A stretch of DNA of 64,000 nucleotides from Dichetophora obliterata (lineage: Eukaryota; Arthropoda; Insecta; Diptera; Sciomyzidae): contig OY986436.1 in the NCBI GenBank assembly GCA_963920525.1, positions 86,690,289 to 86,754,288 on the forward strand, in the 5' to 3' direction. The position numbers and the translations under genes are program-made. The notes under the pieces were generated by a model. The model ran no database searches, was not told where the DNA came from, and saw only the letters and a program-made list of their open reading frames with translations. Shown here piece after piece: positions 21,581 to 33,277 of this stretch (the stretch's first letter is position 1; every line of letters begins with the position of its first letter).

Positions 21581-22948
21581 TAAAAATAAAAAAAAACGAA
21601 AGTGCTTTAATTTGTGTGTGCGTGTGAGTGAGCCAACGATCTCCCGGTGCGTCAGCAAGTGCAACAAAGTTAAATTGGCTTTCTTTGCTGACGAACGTCC
21701 TCCAAGGGCCACCACCAGCAAGCAGCACAAGCAAGTCCAGTGCAAAATTTGTTGATAGCCAACATAATCCAAGTGCCATCAGCATAAAAAGCCAATTTAA
21801 CTTTGCTGGACTTGCTGATGTACCGGGAGATCGTTGACCCACACACACGCAAACACAAACTCAAGCACTTTAGTTTTTTTATTTTTATTATTTTGTTATT
21901 TTTAAGTTTACAATATTACAAGTTTACGAAAGAAGTTGCAAGTACAAGCACCCGAATTAAATACGTCGCGGAAATTGATGCGTTGTTTTTTTTTCTTTAT
22001 TTTTGAGTGTGTCAAAAATTCGCTTTCGATTGTCAAAATTTGTAGTAGCCCCTGGGGCTAGCACAAATTTTGACGGTTATATTCACCTCACAAATGCCAA
22101 AAATTGCTCTACCAACTGTCAAAATTTGATAATCCGACTGAAAAGTTTCCGATTGACACACAGCCTTTATACAGTTTTGGTCGTATAAGACTTAAATTTG
22201 GTAATTGAGCTTGTATGGAAACTGTCGGTAGCTGTACTAAAAGTGTGTGTCCACGCCCCCTTTTATCGGCCCACAAACCAATGAAAATGCTTTATTTAAT
22301 AAGGTTTTCGTCGTATAAGACTTAAATTTGGTAATTTGGTTTGGGTGGTTAATGTCAGAAACTGTACGAAAAATTGGTTTTCACACCCTTTTTCCGCCCA
22401 CAAATCAGTGAAAATACTATATTTCAAGCTGTTTTGGTTGTATAAGACTAAAATTTGATACTTAAGTTTGTATGCTTACTTTCGGCGACTGTATTCAAAA
22501 TAGGCGTTATCGCTATATATCCACACTCACTTTTTGAGAAATCATTAAAATTGACTACTGTGTCGATTGAGCTAAAATTTTGGCTTAGTTTGTATGGTTA
22601 CTGTCAGCAACTGTACTAAAAATTGGCTTCCAAGCCCCCCTTTTGCCGCCCACAAACCAATGAAAATGTTTTATTTCAACAGTTTGGGTCGTCTTAGACA
22701 AAAATTTTGTAATTTAGCTCATATGGTTACTCTCGGCAAGTGCACTAAAAATAGGCCTGTTCCACTTTAGTTAAACTCACTTTTCGGGGGGTAGGGGGGG
22801 CAGTGAAGCAAAATGCGCCAGGCTTAAGCTAAATTCAGCACCCCTTTGTACCGCTTACAAAACAACAAAAATGCTATATTTCGCACGGTTTTCATCGTAT
22901 TAGACTAAAATTTGATAATTTAGTTTATATGGTTACTTTTGGCAGCTA

Positions 22949-23614
22949 CCCGAGTAAAAATATGAGCAGGCGAACAGCGGTCGAACATGGGCCGCACGGC
23001 CGTACAATGGTCAAAAATGACCCAAAAATAATCCAAAAAGACTAGCGGCCGAAAGTTGGGTCAAGCAACGGCCATACAAAGCCTAAATTAAGTTGTATGG
23101 CCGCAGTATGGCCACTGAACGGCCGAAAAATGGCAGCTGTACGCCCGTTGAATGCCACCAAATTTTTCAAAGCTGTTATTCAACAAATGTATGCGCAACA
23201 ACAGCAGCAAGCCTCACTCGGCGATGTTAATATTATCGCCACTTGTGTGTGGCGCAAAGCATTTTTTGTATATGAAGTTATTTGTTTGAATACGATGTCC
23301 CTTTAAAATTTCAATTAAAGTTACCATTGGAAATCTGCTTTCCATTGTAAAATAAGCACTGGTCAGCCAATTTACGGCCGTTGTACAGTCGACATTATTT
23401 AAAAACGGCCTTTGTACGGCCGCTGTACAGCTCAGATTATTTAAAAACGGCCTCTGTACGGCCACTGATCGCCCGTTGTACGGCCGCTGCTTGGCCAAAA
23501 AGTCCTACAAGCGACCCTTGTACGACCCTCGTATGACCAAGAAAAATATTAAAAATTAGGCCGTGTACGGCCGCTGTTTGGCCTTCGCTAAAAAAGTTTT
23601 TATTTTTACTCAGG
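22949..23614. mobile_element. Non-autonomous element packed with GGCCG repeats
   Basis: Ends CCCGAGTAAAAATA and the inverted CCTGAGTAAAAATA (one mismatch in 14), flanked by TA at 22947-22948 and 23615-23616. The body is unusually GC- and CpG-rich for the region. It holds more than a dozen copies of TACGGCCG-like 8-12-mers (GTACGGCCGCTG, AACGGCCGAAAA, TTGTACGGCC). They read mostly one way in the left third and inverted in the right third, around an AT-rich middle (23160-23340). No transposase. It is inserted in the last unit of array T. Confidence 0.7.
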
Positions 23615-23699
23615 TATACTAAAAATGGTGAATATATTGGGATTTTCGCCAAGGCACAATTGTACGTGAATTTGAATTTAAAAGCAATCCAAGACCGGT

Positions 23700-26470
23700 A
23701 AATGTTGGACATTTGCCGCGTCCCCGAAATAGACCTGAATCTCATCCAAAAAACGATTAATTAAATTTGAGCTTGTGTACCAAAATGTCAGTCTTAACTC
23801 CAAACTTTCCGATATTTTTATAAACAGTTTTGATTTTGAATATAACATTATAATTTTTACAGAGACTTGGCTTCGCTCTAATATCTTAAATTCTGAAATA
23901 ATGTGCAATAAATATCAAATTTTTCGTAAAGATCGTCATGATAAGATCGGTGGTGGTGTTTTGATAGCTGTTCAAAACTTGCTTGTATCTGAAGAATTGA
24001 CAATTCTTGACACCAGTGACATTGAGTTCATTTGTGTTGCAGTTAAATTAAATAATAGTATTATTTATGTTACCTGCTCTTACATTCCTCCTAAATGTGA
24101 CTTAACATTTACACGCCATCGAAAAAGTTCATAATTTGTTAAAAAATAAAGACGTTCTTATTGTGCTAGGTGATTTTAACCTATCTTTTGTGACTTGGAG
24201 ATCAGCTGACGATTCTTCATTTCTTACTCCTGTTTCCAATAGTGATTGGATAAATGATTTCTTAGACAAGCTGTCTGATCTGTGTCTTCAACAAGTCAAT
24301 GATATTTTAATTATAAACCACAGAACCCTAAACCTTGTATTTGTAGATAGATGCACTACTGTTCATCTCCATTGTTCTAATCCCGTATCTCTTCCAGAAG
24401 ATGTACATCATCCAACTTTTGAAATAAAAGTTTTACTCCCCCACGAAAAAGAAAATAAAATAACTGCTGATGCGCGAAATAAAAAAGTTTATAATTTTAA
24501 GAAAACATACTATGTAAAATTTAATTCCTTATTTTCGCAGACTGATTGGTATCCAATTTTAACTAACGGAATATCATATTCATATTATGACGTCGAATCT
24601 TCTGTACAGTTTTTCAATGATACTCTGCAAAGGTGTTTCTTATTGTCCGTCCCAAAAAAAAGGAGTTTCTCCAATCCTTTAAATCCACCCTGGCTAACAA
24701 ATAATCTAAAGGTACTTAAAAATTTAAAAAATCGTTTATTTAAAAAATATAAAATATCTAGTTCTAGTTTAGACTTTGCTTCCTATTCTTCTTGTCGTTA
24801 TAGATATCAACTATTAAATAAACAATGCTATTCTGCTTATATAATTAACATAAAATCTCAATTTAAAGATGATCCAAAACTTTTCTATAGTTTTGTTAAC
24901 TCAAAACGTAAATCCTCCAGCTTTCCACCCCTGATGAAATTCAATCAGGAAGAATCATCTTGTGACAATGTCATTTCTAACATGTTTGCAAACTTCTTTA
25001 AATCAACTTACTCCGATATACCATTTAATACTAGCACTGTGTATCCTTTTCTCCCGCCAGTTAACTCTTTTGAAACTCCTGTAATAGACCCAAATATTGT
25101 TATGTGTTATCTCCGACAGGTAAAATCTTCTTTTACGACCGGCCCTGATAAAATTCCAAGCTGTATTTTAAAGCAATGTGCTACAAACCAGTGTACTCCT
25201 CTAGCCAACATTTTTAATATTTCCTTGCATAGTGGTTATTTTCCTATTATATGGAAGGATTCTTATATTATACCTCTTCATAAATCTGGCTCCAAGAGAG
25301 ATGTTTCTAACTATCGAGGAATTGCAAAATTAAGTGCAATCCCTAAGTTATTTGAGAAAATCATAACTGATCAATTAACCCACTCCGTGTCTTCCACCAT
25401 TTCTGTCTTTCAACATGGTTTTCTGAAGGGTAAGTCCACTACAATAAACCTCTTAGAGTTTACTACGCGTGTTATAAATGGTTTTACTTTGGGACTGCAG
25501 ACTGATGTTATTTATACGGACTTTAGCAAAGCTTTCGACAGTGTTAATCATAATCTTCTTTTAAAAAAACTTCACCTTATTGGTAACATTATTAAATTGG
25601 ATAAATTCGTATTTATCTAGACGTACTCAAAAGGTTTATATAAGAATTCTCTTTCAAAAAGTATTTCGGTCACTTCAAGAGTTCCTCAGGGCAGTCATCT
25701 TGGTTTTGTTTTTACTATTCATTAATGATCTTCCTTCGGTAATAAAACACTGTAACGTCTTAATGTACGCTGACGACGTGAAACTTTTTCTTTGTTACAA
25801 ATCACCCGAAGAACAACATCTTTTAAATCTGATCTAAATAGACTTGTGGACTGGTGTAGCTTAAATATATTAAATCTCAACTTAAAAAAATGTAAGCAAA
25901 TGACATTCTCTCGAAGATCTGCTAATAACATAAATTACACTATAAATAACACTAACTTAGAAACAGTTTCCAGTTTTCTCGATCTTGGTGTTATTATGGA
26001 TTCACAACTTCGCTTCAATCTCTACGTTAACATGGTGATAAATAAGGCAAGAGGAGTCCTTGGTTTCATTAAAAGATGGGCTAAAGAATTCAGTGATCCC
26101 TTTACTACTAAATTATTATATACCTCTCTCGTAAGGCCAATTCTTGAATATGCATCAGTTATATGGAACCCACAATATAATGTCTACATCGACGCCATAG
26201 AATCCGTTCAAAAACAGTTTTTGCTTTACGCCATAGTCGTTGGAACCCCAATATTATGCTTCCATCGTATGAAATACGCCTTAAAATTATTTTACTACAA
26301 GACATTTTCTGTTTTTCAAGTTGAGTCAGTGCAGTTCTAATTACGCTATTCATGAACCGTTACGATGTATGTGCAGTGATTTCAATGACAACTTCAACAT
26401 GATTAATTTTTCTGATTCGGTAGACGTCTTAAAATGGAAAATTATATTACATTTAAATAATTAAATCAAT
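23700..26470 (+). pseudogene. Jockey/CR1-type non-LTR retrotransposon, multiply frameshifted
   Basis: Endonuclease part 23775-24134: LNSKLSDIF, IIIFTETWLRS and GGGVLIAV. After a frameshift near 24100-24120 it continues KNKDVLIVLGDFNLSF. The long frame 24136-25620 carries WLTNNLKVLKNLKNRLF, TGPDKIPSCILKQC, YRGIAKLSAIPKLFEKI, FQHGFLKGKSTT and DFSKAFDSVNHNLLL. The frame then changes near 25590 (NSYLSRRTQKVYI) and keeps VLMYADDVKLFL, the RT active site. From 25792 a third frame gives LDLGVIMDSQLRFNLY and EYASVIWNPQYNVYIDAIES. There is no RNase H, as in Jockey and CR1 groups. The upstream ORF1 is missing or lost at ~23700 and the 3' end lies near 26470. Confidence 0.82.
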
Positions 26471-27099
26471 TTAACTTCATCCCATTATACCTAACGCAAT
26501 TTTATAACAATGTAATATTGGCAATTGAGATTGTTCTGTTTCTCTTTTTTGTCTCGATATTATGTTTATAAAGTAAGCACCATCAAATATGAATCGTTTT
26601 TAAAACTTACTTTTTAATAATTCAATATTTTAATTTTAAATCGAATTGTGATTTACGTGCTCACGTGGTTTCCTGATTTGAAATTAGACTGAACTCACAC
26701 TATCATCTGGATTGGTGTGCCAGAGTATATCTCTTTTCCACACAAGTTTATGCCTCCGTTGGCCCAAATGCATATCCAACTAATTGGGATTTTGATTTGG
26801 CGGATATGACATTTATCTCATTTCCACGTAGGTCTTTGGGTTGGACAATGGCCACAAACCGGTTAAAATGAGTTTAGTGTTTTGGATTGTTTTTGAAATC
26901 AGGATTGTTTTTCGGGTACCTTAAATTGATAAGCACTATAATTTAATTCGATGTTGCTTATTTATATATAATTAAATATACTTAAATACGCGTTTGTTAT
27001 ATATTAAATTTTTAAATTCCGCTGAAAAGCCAATTAATGTGCTTAGTGGAAAATCCTTATAGTCAATAGGGGGTATGTTTAAGTACGTAGGTGCATTCT
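26471..27099. other. No gene recognised
   Basis: AT-rich sequence between the Jockey-type element and a Helitron terminus. It could be the body of a small non-autonomous Helitron, but its 5' end was not identified. Confidence 0.35.
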
Positions 27100-27204
27100 G
27101 TCTGTCCCGGCTGATCCGGGCAGGATCTAGAATGTAAATCGTGCATGCGCATAAGTCGGGTATACGTATCTTTGGAAGATTCATACCTCCGGGCGAATAA
27201 AAAA

Positions 27205-27246
27205 AAGGCGATCTGTGGCAGAACAACGTCTGCCGGAAAATACTAG
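27205..27246 (+). mobile_element. Helitron 3' terminus (hairpin plus CTAG)
   Basis: GGCAGAACAACGTCTGCC forms a 6-bp stem with a 6-nt loop. It is followed by a short A-rich spacer and CTAG at 27243-27246, then T. A GC-rich hairpin 5-12 nt before CTRR, inserted before T, is the hallmark of Helitron 3' ends. A decayed relative with the same core lies at 33560-33592. The extent of the element upstream is not clear. Confidence 0.65.
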
Positions 27247-28255
27247 TGTTACTATAAAATTATTTTATGAAAAATTTATGTTTCGACTAAAAATAAACTT
27301 TGTGGATTATCTTCATTAAATTATGTCTCCGTGTATGGAATTTATTTTCATACTTAAAAAATTCATACAAAAAAATTAAATTTTAAGTTTGACAACATTG
27401 CAAACATTGATAACGCCATTCGATTAAGCGATTAATTTTATGTTGGTATGTCTAGTTATTTTTTACGCAAATTAAATAGCTTAAAAAATAAATGTGAAAG
27501 ATTCTATAAAAAGATTCAATAAAAATGGTTTAATGCCTTGAACGCACGCGGTCCAAGAGATATTGAACTCAGAACTTTACATTTTTTATCCTCTTAATAT
27601 GCTTCTTCACATTTTACCTTTTGTGCACGAATCAGGAATAAAATTTGGAAAAAAGCATTCTAATATGCTTTCTAACAAACTAAATTAGTTTTTAATACAT
27701 TTCTGAAAGCGCATTTTTTCGAAAACAAGGCAAAACACACTCTCAAAATTTAATCCGTGTATTGCAAATTAATGATACTAAAAACATAAAAAAATTAAGA
27801 TTTTTAAAAAATGCGTCTTCGGAGATACAGGGTCCGATATTTGACGCATTTTTCGTAAATTCATATTTTAAAGCGTAATATCTGCAAGCCTTTAATCGTT
27901 TATTAAATTTTTTTACGTAATTTAATTAACAAGTGTTTAAACAAGAACTAATAAAAGAATAATCAGTTTTGAAAAACTCTAACTTCTAAAAACAGGGCGG
28001 TTAAAATCGAAAAAATTCAAAATTTTTACAAAAGTTTAAGTAATTTTTTCAAACCTTATGCTTAACTTAGTAAAGTTAATTTTTATCGTTTCTAAAATAA
28101 CTGCCAATTCTCTTTGAAACTGTTTTTAAATAAAGCCAAAACCTATCTTAGAAGTAAATATATAACATGTATTTTGGGGCCTAAAACATGTTTATTGCGG
28201 CGACCTCGAAGCGTTTCGTGTAGCACTACGGGCTAACGGTAAGAGAAAAAAAAAA
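27247..28255. other. AT-rich region, no gene recognised
   Basis: Low-complexity AT-rich DNA. No coding similarity or long inverted repeats were seen. Confidence 0.4.
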
Positions 28256-29523
28256 TTAAAAATCAATAACGGGACATTCAAATATATTTTTGCCAATTTT
28301 TTCTAGATGGTAAGGCGATTTTTTTTTTTGGTTGACGTATGATGGAATGAGCCTGCTTCCATTTGCCTTTGGATCAACATGTAGACCTAATTGTTCCCAG
28401 AAATTGTTTTGAACTGCACGCTTCCTATCCCCTACATGCTGTTTGTCTTCTCTAGTTCTAACTTGCCACTTTTTCAAACCAAGTTTCTAGGAAAGGTGAA
28501 GCACTTATTCTAAGCAACGAATCCATGCATGTAATGAATTTACACCGTGTTTTAAAGCATGTTGTTTAGGCTGAAAGGTTTCTGATTTCAAGTCCTTTAT
28601 TGATAAAAATTGTTTGGGCCCAGTTACGCATATTGCACAAATTTGTGTAGATTTTGTTTGTGCCAGCACATTTAATACCTTGCCATTAATCAGAGTCATG
28701 TTGAGGCTGTACCATATGACAAAGTTTGCACCATCTGGCCATATTGTAATGGTTTCAGATTGGATATTTCAATATCCAAACGTTTTTTTTTTCACTTAAG
28801 TTGTGATCTTTACTTCCTTAGCAAGGTTTTTCGACAAATTTTTGTTTGAACAAGCTGTGTCCACTTGAATAACTTAATACAAAGTTAGCTTCATAGATCC
28901 CTTCTAACTGACATAAAACGACTTCTTGATGCAACAAGATTCTATTTACCGTTTGGTCGACCAAGTTTTGTAATGGGACATATGCTAATGTTTCTGTTAC
29001 TTTCATTTCATCGACATTGCATTTGACACTCAAGTAATTTATTGTAAGTGGGGTATATATCACAGTAGCGAGACTTGCCAAGCAGCCGAATACTAATATA
29101 CTGTTGCTTGGTTAAATCATTTTCTAAAAAAAATGCTAAAGCTTCTTCAGGCGACAATGGTAATGGGCTCCTACATCTAAAGAAAGTAATTTTCTAATTT
29201 TGGTTGGCCGAGATGGAGATGATCTTGCTTCTTTCAGTACATATCGAAGATAATTTTCATTCTGCATGTAGCAATAAAAAAGTATTGTTTTGTTGTTGTG
29301 ACCACACTTCAAATGCAGTTTTTTGTTTTTGTCGTTCACATATTACATCATATGGAGGCTGTGGGCGCCCTTTTAATTTTAGTATTTGGTGCATAAATTC
29401 TGCCACGCACTCCAACCCTTGCTTTTAACTTTTTTGTAACTTCGCGAAGCTTCTGCCGGTTTTCTGCCATTTTTGGCTAGCATATGCACAAAAATTTTTT
29501 ACTTTTGCTTTTATTTGCGCCAT
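28256..29523 (-). pseudogene. Transib/RAG1-like transposase, decayed
   Basis: Read on the minus strand from ATG at 29521-29523, across several frames: KNFCAYASQKWQKTG, then KGRPQPPYDVICERQK, LSPEEALAFFLENDLTKQQY, IYPTYNKLLE, YSSGHSLFKQKF, INGKVLNVLAQTKSTQICAI, HGVNSLHAWIRCLE and VRTREDKQ..NFWEQLGLHVD. The order (DGSSGHS-like block, GKVxN, CxxC, ST-HAWIR-E, K-basic region, LGLHVD) agrees with RAG1/Transib-type transposases. The first expected Asp (before SSGHS) and the second (DGKV, here NGKV) are both lost, and stops occur around 29260-29200, so it is dead. The C-terminal third, including the last catalytic Glu, is missing below 28256. Superfamily assignment is from remembered motif order and is less certain than the presence of a transposase. 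Confidence 0.55.
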
Positions 29524-29976
29524 TTCTTCTCCTTTGCAATTGCTGTTTTAAACTTTGCAGCAACCCAGTCATATACAGCGCCAGCGTCTCTGTTCTCGAC
29601 CCAAATATTAAAAATATCGCAAGTTTTCAGCGTAATTGGTCCTAAAAACAATCAAAGTTGGTATTTAGGCGCAAGTTGGCGCAGCTCAAATTATGTTCAC
29701 AACAAACTACACAGTATGACCATTGACCATATATATAACTTTTCCACAATCCATCATAGTCCCGCTACTCCTACTCCACGAAACACAAACAGTGCTTACT
29801 AGTTAAATTCATAACTAGCACGATTTTTCACTGCAAGGTATACTCTCTGATTATACTTTTTTAAATATCGATTTCATAAAAATTCAAAAAAGACTGCGTA
29901 ATTTTTTATATTGTAATAAATTTTACAATTTTGTGAAGTTAAAAACAATTTTTCGCTTGTCCCACAGCATTTGAAC

Positions 29977-30042
29977 TGTAAAAAATCGTAACGTGGCGTA
30001 AAAATCTATTTTCTACAGACTTCTACGCTACTTCCCGGCACG
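29977..30042. repeat. Short inverted repeat AAATCGTAACGTG
   Basis: AAATCGTAACGTGGCGTA near 29978 pairs with CGGCACGTTACGATTT near 30024-30041 around a ~30-nt loop. It could be a small MITE or a terminus. No function is assigned. Confidence 0.45.
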
Positions 30043-30059
30043 TTACGATTTCGGTAACG

Positions 30060-31310
30060 GCTTGTACACATTTCTCATTAAACAGATTTTAACTTGTTAG
30101 TTGGCAACGTCGCACAGTGTTTTCTTTTTGCCATAAACAGGAAAGAATCAATATCAGAAAAATCCTAAAAAAGTTTTTTTTTCTGATAGAAAACACTTCA
30201 ACTAAGAAGAATCCCAAAGGTTTTTTAAATTTTTTATTTCGTTTGGTTACACGGTGCTCTTAAAGTCACATATTTGAAAAACTGATAGTTTAGCAAAAAA
30301 ACCAAAATTTTGGTCCAACTTTCGAATCCTCTAATTAAGTTACTTGAAATGCCACCCTAATTAATGAAACGTTTTTTAAAAACTTGTAATCAAATGCAAC
30401 TAAGAAAACTATTCGGAGTTTGTTTTGATTATAAATTTCGTTTTACGGATATTTTTAAAGTTGTTGTCATTGTACAAGTGAAAAGAGTGCTTTTAAAAGT
30501 TTGAAAGAGAATAAAAAAAGGAATCGAGGTATATTCTAAATTTTGTTGCTCAAGTTTGCTTAAAGTATGTTTTATCGAATAAAGTATGTCCCAGCTGCAA
30601 GTGCCTGCAAATAATAACGAAATTTTGTTTTTTATGAGACATGCTTTATGAAAATTGGTGATATCTTCTCTGAATGGCTCGAAATAAAAGATAAACCCGA
30701 CTGCATTAGAAATATGTTGAGCTTTGCAAAAGCAAAAACTTACGCAAAGATAAATCATGACCAACAAATACTCAGTAAAAATATGTAGTAGCATCATTTC
30801 AAAATAAGTGGCGCGCTCATCGTCGATCCAAATGGTTATTTCAGCAGAGACTTTAAATATGGTTCCAAAATTGTTTGATTATGATAAAGTAAAGCAAGTA
30901 GGTTTTTCGCAAATGAAATTTTATTTAAAAAAATATATATAAAAAAATTGAAATAAATTATATAAAAATGTAACTTACCAAACCAAAAAATAAAAAAAAA
31001 ATAAATTATAATCAGTGCAAGTAGCACTAATGACAAAGCCATAATACATGTTTTAAACGAGGATTTTAATTTTGTTTTACTTTGCTATTCTAGTTTTGAA
31101 GTGAAATTTCTTAGGCGGCGATTTGATACTGAGAGTAAAATTTTTAGAGTCTCGTCACGAAAAATGTTCGTAATAAAAACTATTTCGAGTCTCGTCACGT
31201 TTTTGTGTGTGAGGGCAATGATATTTTCTATTTTGTGTGTTTTTTGTATGGGGACCACCAGAAGGGTGGCAGAAAGAGTATAGGTGTGTTCAGAAGAAAT
31301 GTTTAGGGAG
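30060..31310. other. AT-rich region, no gene recognised
   Basis: An open minus-strand frame (30429-30797) is compositionally simple and shows no family motif. GAGTCTCGTCACG occurs twice near 31147 and 31187. Nothing else was supported. Confidence 0.4.
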
Positions 31311-31328
31311 AAACATCATTTAACAATG

Positions 31329-31430
31329 TTGGGGGGGGGTCGCTGATTTCGAATCTGAAGTCAGAATTTTAAAATTCCATATGGTTAATAGGGCTGCCAC
31401 CTAATTTTTTTTATTTTTACAAATTCGTTC
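31329..31430 (+). repeat. Solitary type-B half-unit of the foldback satellite
   Basis: GGGTCGCTGATTTCGAATCT then AAGTCAGAATTTTAAAATTC and GGGCTGCCACCTAA match the type-B unit of 10374-12740 almost base for base. It stands alone, 19 kb from the main copy, so satellite half-units occur outside the foldback structure. Confidence 0.75.
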
Positions 31431-31944
31431 CGCACAAGCACAACCACAAAACTTAAGTCCACTGTTATTCGTTGCAATGGTTTTGTATGCAAAATGCAAA
31501 AGGTGTAGTTACAATAAATGCAATATCTTTGTTAATACTACAGAATAATAATTTTTTTACTGATTCTGAAAGGTGAAAAACAGACAAATTTTTTGGTTTA
31601 CCTATTATTAGGCTCTGAGAGGGAGAACAGGTCAAAAATGGCAAATTTTCATAAAAGTTCAATCAATTTTTTTTACACAATTTAAAAAAACAATTTTTTA
31701 TTTGAAAAAATTATCTTTATTCTATACAATAAAAAAACAATTATGAAGATATCTTGTTTGGGTTCTGAGGTATGAATTTTCAAAAATCATCATTAGGCAG
31801 AAAAAGAGTGAATTTTCGTACCTTGTTAGTGTTACCACAACAACAACAATACGAATTTTTAAAAAAAATTTAGTTTGATGCACCTCCTGGATATCTTTTA
31901 AAATATATGAAATAGAACGAAATAAATATGAAATAAAATATACG

Positions 31945-32755
31945 GTAAGAAATAGAACGCTTATGATAAGCAGACTGTAGTAATTCAATTACAACTGTAA
32001 ATATAAATTTATTTTGCAGGTTTTTTGTAAAAGTGTTTTTATGTACATATATATAAAGTGTTATAAAAATACTTAGATTGTCATATCCCGACTGTAGCTA
32101 CCAAATAACATCTACAAAAAAATTAAAGCTAACTGCACAACAACAATTACCAAGCAAATCTACAACAAAAACGCAGAGAGAATGACATGATCACAGCGAT
32201 TGCGCAGCGTTAGAGGGGATGAACCGAATTGGCGGCGAAAAATAAATAGCACTTTGCTTGCTATTTTTTCTGTTTGCCTGCTAGCAAGATCTAAAGTGGA
32301 AGCATTAAAAGAGACTTGACGACAGTCAAACAAAATACAAATATGAAAAACTGAAATTTCATTTTATTTCAGCAGTTAGCTCTGAAGTCTCTTTTAATGC
32401 CTCCCTCCACTTGAGATCTTGCTAGCAGGCAAACAGAAAATATAGCATGCAAAGTGCTGTATATTTTACGACGCCAATTCGGTTCATCCCCTCTAAAGCT
32501 GCGCAACCGCTGGGATCTTGTCATTCTCTTTGCGTTGTTGTTGTAAATTTGCTAAGTAGTTATTGTTGTACAGTAAGCTTTAATTTTTTGTAGATGTTTA
32601 TTTGTAGCTACAGTCAGCATATGACATCGAACTAATTTAGAAAGCAGTTTATACATATGAATTAAAGAGTGTAATTAACATTGGTAAATCTATTTGTTTT
32701 TTGTAAAAGTGTTACCGTACCGGAAATACATGCATACATATGTATACATATATAC

Positions 32756-32803
<48 letters not shown>

Positions 32804-32975
32804 CATATATATGAACAATTTAGCTCATTGAGGAAATTTAAAGAGTATTTATGTATATTTATACAATAACAATTACGTAATAAACCTGCAAAATAATTAA
32901 TATTTTCAGTAGTAATTGTATAACTAAAGTCTGCTTATCCTAAGCATTCTATTTTTTAAATGGTTTAACATCAAT
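31945..32975. mobile_element. ~1-kb palindromic element
   Basis: The inner arms 32075-32330 and 32375-32625 are close inverted copies, e.g. CGACTGTAGCTACCAAATAA, GGGGATGAACCGAATTGGCG and TGCCTGCTAGCAAGATCT. An outer block (AGAAATAGAACGCTTATGAT ... TTTTGCAGGTTT) at 31945-32030 recurs inverted at 32875-32975. The right arm is lengthened by a TATACA/TA microsatellite. A single-arm relative lies at 33278-33420. There is no coding capacity; the palindrome could form a long hairpin transcript. Confidence 0.7.
32736..32800 (+). repeat. TATACA/TA microsatellite
   Basis: CATACATATGTATACATATA grading into about 18 TA dinucleotides. The 62-codon open frame across it is a product of the repeat. Confidence 0.8.
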
Positions 32976-33277
32976 TTCTTATATGAATTATGTATAATTT
33001 ATATGCTATAGATATTTCTTAATTTTAGAATATTCTATTTTTAATACACAACTCCATATAGATATGGTGAACATGTATATTGTGTTAGTGTTATGATATA
33101 AATAGATATAAATAATCTTTAATTTTTTATATTAATTCAATAATGAAATAATTTAAATAAATTACTTTAATTATATGAATTTTTGATATGGTAACACTTT
33201 TGCTTAAAAGAAATAGTTTCAGTAATATATAAAAAATTTTCTAAATTGCTATAAGCTCTTAACAAAAATAATTCTAA

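Larger units (their letters stand above)
20005..22165. mobile_element. Foldback element inserted in array T, itself split by mariner
   Basis: Ends GGCTGTGTGTCAAAAGGAAA (left) and the inverted form with AATCGG (right), flanked by TTTA at 20001-20004 and 22166-22169. After removing the mariner and one TA, about 872 bp remain. Two long imperfect inverted arms include CTTGAGTGCTTGTACTTGCA, AACGATCTCCCGGTGCGTCA and AAGTTAAATTGGCTTT, with a short loop near 21705-21778. No transposase of its own. The target sequence reconstructs a continuous tandem unit. Confidence 0.8.
19739..22948 (+). repeat. ~115-bp tandem repeat array (family T), split by an insertion
   Basis: Units of about 105-120 bp carry CCGCCCACAAACCAATGAAA, ATGCTTTATTTCAG, GGTCGTATAAGACTTAAA, then GGTTACTGTCGGCAACTGTA and a CCACGCCCCC stretch. 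About three units lie at 19739-20004 and about six diverged ones at 22166-22948. The two parts belong together, because the intervening 20005-22165 is one transposon with target duplication TTTA. The array abuts the RTE fragment directly. Inverted-orientation relatives are at 42945-43300. No coding capacity. Confidence 0.8.

Noticed and set aside
19739..22948. Regularly spaced repeats that might suggest a CRISPR array
   Set aside because: Units are ~115 bp with no unique spacers, in a eukaryotic transposon-rich context; it is a tandem satellite-like array.
23097..23498. Short frames across the GGCCG element on both strands
   Set aside because: They translate the GGCCG word array and show no protein family.
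30429..30797. 122-codon minus-strand frame
   Set aside because: Composition is that of AT-rich DNA, with no motifs and no neighbours supporting a gene.
32681..32869. 62-codon plus-strand frame rich in Ile-Tyr-His
   Set aside because: It is the translation of a TATACA/TA microsatellite.
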